Source: Bradyrhizobium zhengyangense
GTDB lineage: Bacteria > Pseudomonadota > Alphaproteobacteria > Rhizobiales > Xanthobacteraceae
Direction of reading: 5' to 3'
DNA: 64,000 nucleotides
Assembly: GCF_022012435.1 (NCBI RefSeq)
Contig: NZ_JAKLUA010000002.1
Location: 62,001 to 126,000, forward strand
Below are positions 1-7,129 of this stretch, in pieces. The notes under the pieces are model-generated. The model ran no database searches and was not told where the DNA came from. It was given only the letters and a program-made list of their open reading frames with translations. The number at the start of each line of letters is the position of its first letter. Within the stretch, counting starts at the first letter, position 1. Position numbers and translations under genes: made by a program.

Positions 1-1320
1 ACCGATCGCAAATATCTGTACCTGTCCGGCTGGATGATCGCGGCGCTGCGCTCCGAGTTCGGTCCGCTGCCCGACCAGTCGATGCATGAGAAGACCTCGG
101 TGCCGGCGCTGATCGAGGAGCTCTACACCTTCCTCCGTCAGGCGGATTCCCGCGAGCTCAACGACATCTTCCGCAGCCTGGACAAGGCGCGCAAGGAAGG
201 CGACACCACGCGCGAGAAGGAGCTGATCGCGAAGATCGACAACTTCCAGACCCACGTCGTTCCCGTCATCGCCGACATCGACGCCGGCTTCGGCAACGCC
301 GAGGCGACCTATCTGCTCGCCAAGAAGATGATCGAAGCGGGCGCCTGTGCGCTGCAGATCGAGAACCAGGTCTCGGACGAGAAGCAGTGCGGTCACCAGG
401 ACGGCAAGGTCACCGTGCCGCACGAGGTGTTCATCGCCAAGATCCGCGCCTGCCGCCACGCCTTCCTCGAGCTCGGCGTCGAAGACGGCATCATCGTCAC
501 CCGCACCGACTCGCTCGGTGCCGGCCTGACGCAGCAGATCGCTGTCAGCCACAAGCCCGGCGACATCGGCGACCAGTACAACAGCTTCCTCGACTGTGAG
601 GAAGTCACGGCGGCGAATGCCAGGAACGGCGACGTCATCATCAACCGCAACGGCAAGATGATGCGTCCGAAGCGGCTGCCCTCGAACCTCTACCAGTTCC
701 GTGCCGGTACGGGCGAGGACCGCTGCGTGCTCGACAGCATCACCTCGCTCCAGAACGGCGCTGACCTGTTGTGGATCGAGACCGAGAAGCCGCATATCGA
801 GCAGATCGCCAAGATGGTCGACCGCATCCGCGAGGTCATCCCGAACGCCAAGCTCGCCTACAACAACTCGCCGTCGTTCAACTGGACCATCAACTTCCGT
901 CAGCAGGTCTACGACGCGATGAAGGAAGCCGGCAAGGATGTCAGCAAGTACAGCCGCGCCGAGCTGATGAAGCCGGAATATGACGATACGCCGCTGGCGA
1001 TCGAAGCCGACGAGCGCATCCGCACCTTCCAGGCGGATTCGGCCAAGCGCGCCGGCATCTTCCATCACCTGATCACGCTGCCGACCTACCACACGGCCGC
1101 GCTGTCCACCGACAACCTCGCACGCGAGTATTTCGGCGAGCAGGGCATGCTCGGCTACGTCAAGAACGTGCAGCGCCAGGAGATCCGTCAGGGCATCGCC
1201 TGCGCCAAGCACCAGAACATGGCCGGCTCCGACATCGGCGACGACCACAAGGAATACTTTGCGGGCGAAGCGGCCCTGAAGGCGGGCGGCGCCCACAACA
1301 CCATGAACCAGTTCGGCTAA
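1..1320 (+). CDS. aceA: isocitrate lyase, 5'-truncated by the window edge
   Basis: Isocitrate lyase cleaves isocitrate to glyoxylate and succinate in the cytoplasmic glyoxylate shunt. The frame is open from base 1, so the start lies outside; 439 codons are visible. The catalytic loop reads KQCGH, with the active-site Cys at about 388-390, and is preceded by a DIDAGFGN stretch that fits the metal- and substrate-binding part of the family. KQCGH instead of the E. coli KKCGH is common in the longer ICL class. The protein ends NTMNQFG with TAA. A DUF4170 gene follows after 23 bases and both appear to end at the hairpin at 1597. Identity is secure; the promoter cannot be seen. Confidence 0.96.
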   Translation, partial: TDRKYLYLSGWMIAALRSEFGPLPDQSMHEKTSVPALIEELYTFLRQADSRELNDIFRSLDKARKEGDTTREKELIAKIDNFQTHVVPVIADIDAGFGNAEATYLLAKKMIEAGACALQIENQVSDEKQCGHQDGKVTVPHEVFIAKIRACRHAFLELGVEDGIIVTRTDSLGAGLTQQIAVSHKPGDIGDQYNSFLDCEEVTAANARNGDVIINRNGKMMRPKRLPSNLYQFRAGTGEDRCVLDSITSLQNGADLLWIETEKPHIEQIAKMVDRIREVIPNAKLAYNNSPSFNWTINFRQQVYDAMKEAGKDVSKYSRAELMKPEYDDTPLAIEADERIRTFQADSAKRAGIFHHLITLPTYHTAALSTDNLAREYFGEQGMLGYVKNVQRQEIRQGIACAKHQNMAGSDIGDDHKEYFAGEAALKAGGAHNTMNQFG

Positions 1321-1343
1321 CGCACCTCGACAGGAGACTGACA

Positions 1344-1553
1344 ATGACCAAAGGCAGCAATTTCTGGGTGATCGGCGGCGAGTTCGGCTCGATGAACTTC
1401 CACAAGCTCGTCGAAGGCTCGGCCCAGGTGCAGGGTCCGTTCAAGACCCGCAAGGAAGCCGAAGACGCCTGGCGCTCGGTTTCGGAAGAGAACCGCCACA
1501 AGGCCGGCGTCCGTTTCTCGATCGTGGAAGAGCCGTCCCGGGTCTCGGCCTGA
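1344..1553 (+). CDS. DUF4170 small protein
   Basis: A 69-residue cytoplasmic protein with the DUF4170 pattern: FWVIGGEF near the start, then GPFKTRKEAEDAW and a final VRFSI strand. The family is small, alphaproteobacterial and of unknown function. The ATG follows AGGAGACTGACA, a good ribosome site. It sits 23 bases after aceA on the same strand with a strong terminator behind it, so co-transcription with isocitrate lyase is likely. I know of no proven link to the glyoxylate shunt. Family call from pattern recognition only. Confidence 0.85.
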   Translation: MTKGSNFWVIGGEFGSMNFHKLVEGSAQVQGPFKTRKEAEDAWRSVSEENRHKAGVRFSIVEEPSRVSA

Positions 1554-1596
1554 CGGCTGGCTGATAAACTCTAAGAAGACGTCCAAGGACGGAGGG

Positions 1597-1634
1597 TCCC
1601 ATCCGGCGCAAGCCGGGTGGGATCGTCTGTTTTT
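1597..1634 (+). terminator. rho-independent terminator after aceA-DUF4170
   Basis: An 11-bp stem, TCCCATCCGGC (1597-1607) against GCCGGGTGGGA (1612-1622) with one G-T pair, closes a GCAA loop and is followed by TCGTCTGTTTTT. This is a canonical intrinsic terminator for the isocitrate lyase unit. Confidence 0.85.
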
Positions 1635-1743
1635 GGCACACATCAGCGGCCTGTGGGCACCGTAAGTATCTGGAATAATGGACCCTTTGCGGGGGTGTTG
1701 GTTGCTGATAGGTTAATGGGGAGAGTTGAGGACGAGGACGACA

Positions 1744-2301
1744 ATGTCAGAGCCCGAGACCAGCGGTATCAATCCCGGCCAGCCGCGCCCGGTGCGGCTG
1801 CGCGATGCGCTGTTGCGCGCGCGGATCGAGGCTGCCGATCGGACCGGCGTGGTCGTCGATCTCAGGGACGCCGAGGTGGCCCGGCTCGAGATCCTCAACG
1901 ACGCGCTCGATCCGCTGTTCGCCCAGGTGCCTGACAGGATCGATCTGTTCGACCGCGGCATCAGCCAGGGTGATACGCCGAGACTCTGGGTCGACGTCGT
2001 TGCCCATATCATGATGGGACGCGACAAGCGGCAATACCGCTTCGTCCAGGACACCCGGTTCGGCCGCATCGTGCTCGCCGAATCGCACGACACCGCCGTG
2101 ATCGTGGACGCCGTGACCGACTACGTCGCCCGCCGCATGATCGAGCGCGAGCATGCGATGGTGGTGCCGCCAGAGCCCAAGGAAGAAGTTGCGGAGCAGC
2201 CGCCGCGCCGCTCGCGCGTCTGGCCGTTCCTGTTCGGCTTCATCCTCGGGGCCGCCGCGCTGTTCGGTGTCGCCGTGCTCGCGGTGTTGCGGAGCTGGTA
2301 G
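1744..2301 (+). CDS. hypothetical protein with C-terminal membrane anchor
   Basis: About 185 residues of no family I recognise. The first 140 are a soluble, mixed-charge domain (DRTGVVVDLRDAEVARLE, then a VDVVAHIMMGRDKRQYRF core). A linker PPEPKEEVAEQPPRRSR leads to one hydrophobic segment, WPFLFGFILGAAALFGVAV, and a short tail. This suggests a tail-anchored protein facing the cytoplasm. I chose ATG 1744; an in-frame TTG at 1726 is the alternative. It is monocistronic between a terminator and a convergent gene. Confidence 0.8.
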   Translation: MSEPETSGINPGQPRPVRLRDALLRARIEAADRTGVVVDLRDAEVARLEILNDALDPLFAQVPDRIDLFDRGISQGDTPRLWVDVVAHIMMGRDKRQYRFVQDTRFGRIVLAESHDTAVIVDAVTDYVARRMIEREHAMVVPPEPKEEVAEQPPRRSRVWPFLFGFILGAAALFGVAVLAVLRSW

Positions 2302-2312
2302 TTTTATCCACC

Positions 2313-2330
2313 GTCATTCCGGGGAATGAC
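2313..2330. repeat. short palindrome between convergent genes
   Basis: GTCATTCC (2313-2320) and GGAATGAC (2323-2330) form an 8-bp inverted repeat with a two-base centre. The same arms, longer, recur at 58451-58490, so this is probably a reduced member of a dispersed palindrome family and may also serve as a two-way terminator. Confidence 0.6.
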
Positions 2331-2336
2331 AGCCAG

Positions 2337-3230
2337 CTACACCACCCGCGTGCGTTTGATCTCCCGGATCTGCAGGCCATGATCGATGCTCCGCACGATC
2401 TGCTCGCAGCGCCAGCCGGCATTGTCCTTCTCGATCGCAAACAAATTGTAGGCCGCCGCGGGATAGCGCCCGTGCGCGAGCGCGGAGGCCGATGGCACGC
2501 CAATCGCGGGAATCTTGCCGTTGGGGCCTTCGAACCACATCGTCGAATGAATGTGGTCGTGCCCGTGCAGGATCAGTTCGACACCCCGGCGCTTCAGCAG
2601 CGCCAGCAGCGCGACCGAATCCGTCAGCCGCTTCTGGCGCGCGTCGGACTTCAGGGGGTGATGCACCAGCAACACGCGGAAGACGTCTTCGGCCGCGAGC
2701 TGCACGAGCACCTGTTCGAGATTGGCGAGCTGATCGCGCCCGAGCGTGCCCGTCGCCATCAAGGGCAGCGTCGGCACGGCGCTGGAGAGGCTGATCAGCG
2801 CAACCGGCCCGCGCCGGCGCACGCCGGGAAAGCCAACGCGGCCCTCGTCGTCCGCGAGATAAGGCGCAAAGGTCTCGCCGAAGCGGTGATAGGTCGCGCG
2901 GACATAGGCATCGTGATTGCCGGGAATTGTGGTGACGCGGTCGGGCGGGCCGACGCTGTCGAGCCAGGCGCGCGCCGGTGCGAATTCCGCCTCCATCGCC
3001 AGGTTGACGAGATCGCCGGTCACCGCGATATGGTCCGGCGCCTGCGCCTGCACATCGGCAACCAGCGCGTCGAGCACCTCGCGGCGCTGGTATTTATGGC
3101 GGTTGCGCGTCCAGTTGACGTAGCCGAGCACGCGCTTGCCGGCGAGCTCGGTCAGCCGCGGCTTCGGCAGCGGCGGCAGATGCGGGTCGGACAGATGGGC
3201 GAGCGTGAAGGGTGCCATGAAAGATGCCAT
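2337..3230 (-). CDS. metallophosphoesterase (calcineurin-like)
   Basis: A 297-residue binuclear metallophosphoesterase with all motif blocks: SDPHL (D15, H17), TGDL (72-73), GNHD (104-107), HH (190-191) and GHDH (223-226). Family members hydrolyse cyclic nucleotides (CpdA type) or other phosphoesters; the substrate cannot be read from the sequence. There is no signal peptide, so it is cytoplasmic. Starts at 3230 (GAGG about 10 bases upstream) and 3218 (closer to the conserved FTLAHLSDPHL) are both possible. It is convergent with the gene before it and divergent from the Nudix gene. Confidence 0.92.
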   Translation of the reverse strand: MASFMAPFTLAHLSDPHLPPLPKPRLTELAGKRVLGYVNWTRNRHKYQRREVLDALVADVQAQAPDHIAVTGDLVNLAMEAEFAPARAWLDSVGPPDRVTTIPGNHDAYVRATYHRFGETFAPYLADDEGRVGFPGVRRRGPVALISLSSAVPTLPLMATGTLGRDQLANLEQVLVQLAAEDVFRVLLVHHPLKSDARQKRLTDSVALLALLKRRGVELILHGHDHIHSTMWFEGPNGKIPAIGVPSASALAHGRYPAAAYNLFAIEKDNAGWRCEQIVRSIDHGLQIREIKRTRVV

Positions 3231-3289
3231 CGCGCGCGATTGCCTCGCTATTCATATGCTGTAATGGCAAGGTCGCCTGCAACGTGCAA

Positions 3290-3319
3290 GGGAAGCCTGA
3301 GAGAGGGAAGCCTGAGAGA
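3290..3319 (+). repeat. perfect 15-bp tandem duplication in the Nudix leader
   Basis: GGGAAGCCTGAGAGA occurs twice back to back (3290-3304, 3305-3319) and ends three bases before the Nudix ATG at 3323. Each copy contains AGAGA, so the duplication falls in the ribosome-binding region. The reading frame extends upstream through both copies, but the protein aligns with its family only from 3323. Confidence 0.9.
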
Positions 3320-3322
3320 CTG

Positions 3323-3814
3323 ATGGGAGAGCGTCTGTACCGGGTCCGACGGAAATTCGAGCCGCTGCTGCGGCGGTTCTTCCACGCCTATTTCCTGGTG
3401 GTCCGTGGCATGACGCTGGGCGTTCGCGCCGTGGTGCTCGATGCCGACAACAGGGTGTTTCTGGTCAAGCACAGCTACGTCTCCGGCTGGTATCTGCCTG
3501 GCGGCGGCGTCGACTTTGGCGAGACCATGGAACAGGCGATGCGCCGCGAGCTCAAGGAGGAGGGCGACATCGACGTGACCGGAGAGGCCCTGCTGCATGG
3601 CATCTTCCTGAACAGCCATGTCTCCCGCCGCGACCATGTCGCGGTCTACGTCGTCAGGCATTTCCGGCAGGACCGGTTGCCCGAGCCCAACCGCGAGATC
3701 ATCGAATGCGGCTTCTTCGACGCCGCCGCGCTACCGGAGGGGGTAACGCCCGGCACGCGGCTGCGGATCGCGGAAGTGCTCGATGGCAAGCCCGTGATGA
3801 CGACGTGGCGGTGA
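3323..3814 (+). CDS. Nudix hydrolase
   Basis: A 163-residue protein with a Nudix box at about 61-83: GGVDFGE, then RELKEEGDI. The catalytic Glu residues are present, but the late Gly of the consensus (REUXEEXGU) is shifted by one, giving EEGD. Nudix enzymes hydrolyse nucleoside diphosphates linked to another group; this substrate is unknown. The N-terminus (MGERLYRVRRKFEPLLRRFFHAYF) is basic and amphipathic and may touch the membrane. ATG 3323 follows a tandem duplication that supplies a purine-rich site. The membrane-protein gene starts 47 bases later on the same strand. Confidence 0.9.
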   Translation: MGERLYRVRRKFEPLLRRFFHAYFLVVRGMTLGVRAVVLDADNRVFLVKHSYVSGWYLPGGGVDFGETMEQAMRRELKEEGDIDVTGEALLHGIFLNSHVSRRDHVAVYVVRHFRQDRLPEPNREIIECGFFDAAALPEGVTPGTRLRIAEVLDGKPVMTTWR

Positions 3815-3861
3815 GGGCGGGCTATGCTAGTAGGGGTCCGTACGGACGCCACGGAAAACTG

Positions 3862-5013
3862 ATGAAAGCTGCAAAACTCGTCTTCGGCCTGATCTGCCTC
3901 GCGATCCTCGCCAGCAACATTTGGACAATGTCGCGCTGGAGCGAGGCGCGCGGGGTCTATGACGACATCTGCTATCTCAGGCAGGCACATCTGTTTCAGC
4001 GCTTCGGCGCCGGCGGGCTCGACACCAACGTGGTGAAGGACGACGATCGCTACTTCGAAGGCAAGATGAAGGAGATCGCCTTTCCCGAGTGGAAGGATCA
4101 GCTCCGCTGGCCCTGCCACAATCCGATGCGGGGCGGCAAGATCGTGCTGCAATATCCGCCGGGCACGGGCTTCCTGCTGGCGCTGTTTCCGGAAGGCCAT
4201 CAGGTGGTGCCGCTCTACATTGCCGCGAGCCTGGTCGTGTGCGGCCTCGCGCTAGCAGGCATCGGTCTGGCGCGGACGCTGCCGTCCGTCGTCGGCGCAG
4301 GCTTGTTCGGCGCGCTTGCCGTCTATCTCATGATCAACCCGGCGAAGGCGAGCTATTCGATCGCGCCGACCATGGCCGTGTGCGCTGTTGCCGGTTTCCT
4401 GACCGCGGTTTGGCTGAGCAGAGACAAACGCAGCGTTCTGCTGGTCGCGTTGATAGGTCTCCTGCTCGGCGTATCAGTCAATTTCAGGCTGCCGAACGCG
4501 CTGCTCGCTGCCGGCTATTTCCTGTTTCTCGGCATTCCCTTTTTGTGGACGCGCTCCCTCGCAACGTTCGTGCAGGGCCTTGCCTTCGGTGCGGGCGTGC
4601 TAGTCGGTATGGCGCCGACGCTGGTCGCGCAGGCGATCAACGCCGGCAGCGCGCTGGCGACGACCTATGGCAGCGCCGACGTGGTCGCGCCCGCTTTCGA
4701 TCTTGCCGTGTTCGGCCAGTATTTGCGCGACATGCAGTTCGTGCTGATCGTGCTCGCGATCGGCGCGACACTCTGGCTGCTGCGGGCCGGCGAGGGGCAT
4801 ATGCGACAGGCCGCGCTCGTCGTTTCCGGCAACCTCGTCGTCAATCTCGGCTTCTTCATGAGCCATCCGATCTTCACGCCGTACTATGTCGTGCCGATTG
4901 CGATGCTGTCGCTGTGGACGCTGTCGTTTGCCCGGCTGCTGCAGCCTGCCGCTGTGCCTGAGGCTGCATCGGCTCGGCATGAGCCGGCCAGTCTCGGAGC
5001 GATACCGCAATGA
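3862..5013 (+). CDS. multi-spanning membrane protein, possible GT-C glycosyltransferase
   Basis: 383 residues, strongly hydrophobic, with about nine to ten predicted membrane segments and a short charged tail. After the first segment an acidic loop reads ARGVYDDICYLRQAH; an Asp-Asp pair in the first outer loop is typical of GT-C enzymes that use polyprenyl-phosphate sugars. The gene overlaps the next by ATGA (5010-5013), and that gene encodes a DPM1-like GT2 enzyme that could make such a donor. Together they suggest lipid-linked sugar transfer to a periplasmic acceptor. The GT-C assignment is inference; the membrane topology is clear. Confidence 0.75.
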   Translation: MKAAKLVFGLICLAILASNIWTMSRWSEARGVYDDICYLRQAHLFQRFGAGGLDTNVVKDDDRYFEGKMKEIAFPEWKDQLRWPCHNPMRGGKIVLQYPPGTGFLLALFPEGHQVVPLYIAASLVVCGLALAGIGLARTLPSVVGAGLFGALAVYLMINPAKASYSIAPTMAVCAVAGFLTAVWLSRDKRSVLLVALIGLLLGVSVNFRLPNALLAAGYFLFLGIPFLWTRSLATFVQGLAFGAGVLVGMAPTLVAQAINAGSALATTYGSADVVAPAFDLAVFGQYLRDMQFVLIVLAIGATLWLLRAGEGHMRQAALVVSGNLVVNLGFFMSHPIFTPYYVVPIAMLSLWTLSFARLLQPAAVPEAASARHEPASLGAIPQ

Positions 5014-5945
5014 CATCGGCCCAACCTCGCATCGCCGTGCTGGTGCCCTGCTACAACGAGGAGGCGGCGGTCGCGACCGTCGTCGCCAATTTCCGCAGCG
5101 CGCTGCCTGCCGCGGAGATCTATGTCTACGACAACAACTCACGCGACCGCACCGCTTCCGTCGCGCGTGAGGCCGGTGCGATCGTCCGTAGCGAGCGGCG
5201 GCAGGGCAAGGGCCACGTCGTGCGCCGTATGTTCGCCGACGTCGAGGCCGACATCTACGTGCTGGTCGACGGCGATGCCACCTACGACGCGCCAAGCGCC
5301 CCCAATATGATCGACAAGCTGCTCGACGGGCATCTCGACATGGTGGTCGGGCTCCGCATCGACCAGTCGCAGGCGGCCTACCGTCTCGGCCATCGCACCG
5401 GCAACCGCATGCTGACCGGCTTCCTGTCATCCACCTTCGGACAGGAGTTCAAGGACATCCTGTCCGGCTACCGCGTTTTTTCGCGCCGCTTCGTCAAATC
5501 CTTCCCTGTGCTCTCCGACGGTTTCGAGATCGAGACCGAGCTTGCGGTCTACGCGCTGGAATTGTCGCTGCCGGTGGCCGAGGTCGAGACACCCTATTAC
5601 GCCCGCCCCGAGGGCTCATTCTCGAAGCTCAACACCTGGCGCGACGGCTTTCGCATTCTCGGCACCATGCTCAAGCTCTACCGCTCGGAGCGGCCGCTGC
5701 GCTTCTTCACGGTGATCGGAATCCTGCTGGCGTTGGTCGCGATCATCCTCGCGATCCCGATCGTCATCACTTTCATCGAGACCGGACTGGTGCCACGCTT
5801 TCCGACTGCCATCCTGTCGATGGGCCTGATGATCATGGCGATGCTGTCGGTCTCGTCCGGGCTCGTGCTCGATACCGTGACGCGCGGCCGGCGGGAGATG
5901 AAGATGCTGGCCTATTTGTCCCAGCCGGCGCTGAAAAGCGACTGA
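5010..5945 (+). CDS. family 2 glycosyltransferase, DPM1/GtrB-like, with two C-terminal membrane helices
   Basis: 311 residues. A GT-A domain begins IAVLVPCYNEE, has DNNSRD at about 41-46 and the metal-binding DGDATYD near 88. Two hydrophobic helices follow at about 230-255 and 265-290. This layout matches polyprenyl-phosphate sugar synthases, which transfer a nucleotide sugar to undecaprenyl phosphate at the inner membrane. The start overlaps the stop of the membrane-protein gene by four bases, so the pair is translationally coupled. The sugar is unknown. Confidence 0.9.
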   Translation: MTSAQPRIAVLVPCYNEEAAVATVVANFRSALPAAEIYVYDNNSRDRTASVAREAGAIVRSERRQGKGHVVRRMFADVEADIYVLVDGDATYDAPSAPNMIDKLLDGHLDMVVGLRIDQSQAAYRLGHRTGNRMLTGFLSSTFGQEFKDILSGYRVFSRRFVKSFPVLSDGFEIETELAVYALELSLPVAEVETPYYARPEGSFSKLNTWRDGFRILGTMLKLYRSERPLRFFTVIGILLALVAIILAIPIVITFIETGLVPRFPTAILSMGLMIMAMLSVSSGLVLDTVTRGRREMKMLAYLSQPALKSD

Positions 5946-6002
5946 AGTTGGGCGCGACGCCCATGGACCTCAACAGGCGCAGATGCTATCCCGCAACGTA
6001 AT

Positions 6003-6518
6003 ATGAACGATCTCTCAATCACGATCCGTCCCGAAGCTCCAGGCGACGCCCAGGCGATCGAGCGGCTGCACGAACGCACCTTCGGCCCCGGCCGTTTCGT
6101 TCTCAGCGCCTATCGCATCCGCGAGCATGTCGAGCACCTGCTCGACGTCTCCTTCACCGCCCGCATCGGCACGCTGCTGGTCGGCTCCGTCAGGCAATTG
6201 CCTGTGACGGTCGGCGAGACGCCGGCGCTGCTCCTCGGGCCGCTCACCGTCGAGCCGCCGTTCCGCAGCCGCGGCATCGGCCGCAGGCTGATGGACCGGG
6301 CGTTGAACGAGGCCAGGGACAAGGGTCATCGCATCGTGCTGCTGGTCGGCGACGAGCCCTATTACAGCCGTGTGGGCTTCAAGCTGGTCCCTAAGGGCCG
6401 CGTCACCATGCCGGGCCCGGTCGATGCCGCGCGTGTCCTGGTGTTCGAGCTCGTCGACGGCGCCTTCGAAGGCGTCTCGGGCGCGGTTGCTCCGGACTGG
6501 AGCAAGGCGCGGGGGTAG
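6003..6518 (+). CDS. GNAT family N-acetyltransferase (YhbS-like)
   Basis: 171 residues with the GNAT acetyl-CoA loop SRGIGRRLMDRAL at about 89-101, preceded by LLLGPLTVEPPFR and followed by VLLVGDEPYYSRVGF. The last block is typical of the COG3153/YhbS branch. The acceptor substrate is unknown. It stands 57 bases after the glycosyltransferase and 27 before the DUF1801 gene, all on the plus strand; whether it shares their transcript is uncertain. Confidence 0.9.
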   Translation: MNDLSITIRPEAPGDAQAIERLHERTFGPGRFVLSAYRIREHVEHLLDVSFTARIGTLLVGSVRQLPVTVGETPALLLGPLTVEPPFRSRGIGRRLMDRALNEARDKGHRIVLLVGDEPYYSRVGFKLVPKGRVTMPGPVDAARVLVFELVDGAFEGVSGAVAPDWSKARG

Positions 6519-6545
6519 CCTACCCAACCACCGGTCGAGGCTCAC

Positions 6546-7013
6546 ATGTTCCGCGTCACCGCCGATACATTGCAGGCCTATCTCGATTTCGATCCCGAGC
6601 GAAAGCGCGATCTGACCGCGTTGCACAAGCTCATCGTCTCGGTCGCGCCAGCGCTCAAGCGCCATTTCCATCAGGGAACGCCGGCGGGCGAGGCGGGCAT
6701 GCGCATGAAGATGATCGGCTATGGCAAGTTTCGCTACGCCATCAAGTCTGGAAAAAGCACGGACTGGCCGGTGATCGGTGTTGCGCTCCAGAAGAACTAC
6801 ATCAGCGTGTACGTGACGGTAACCAGGCAGGGCGCGCCGGTCGTATCCCGCTATGCCGGCAAGCTGGGCGAATTGCGCATGGGCGGCAACAACTTCAGTT
6901 TCGAGCGGTTCGACGATCTCAAGCAGGGTGCCGTATCGATCCTGTTCGCAGAGGTTGCCGGCATCTTCGAAGCGGATCCCGACAATCCCGTTCGCTACAT
7001 GCAGGGGTCCTGA
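6546..7013 (+). CDS. DUF1801 domain protein
   Basis: 155 residues. The pattern LTALHKLIVSVAPALKRHF, then GYGKFRYAIKSGKSTDWPVIGVALQKNYISVYV, fits the DUF1801 (YdhG-like) fold, a small cytoplasmic domain of unknown biochemical role. No signal peptide or membrane segment. It follows the GNAT gene by 27 bases and could be co-transcribed. It is convergent with the 1060-residue gene on the other strand. Confidence 0.8.
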   Translation: MFRVTADTLQAYLDFDPERKRDLTALHKLIVSVAPALKRHFHQGTPAGEAGMRMKMIGYGKFRYAIKSGKSTDWPVIGVALQKNYISVYVTVTRQGAPVVSRYAGKLGELRMGGNNFSFERFDDLKQGAVSILFAEVAGIFEADPDNPVRYMQGS

Positions 7014-7129
7014 TCTGGCGGCGCCGCGCCAAAGGTGTGAGCCCTTGTGCGCGGCGCTTTCTCTCGAGTTAGCTTGCGTTCTCACGATCATGCGATCCTA
7101 TCGACCGGGATCGCGTCGTCGCCCCAGCT

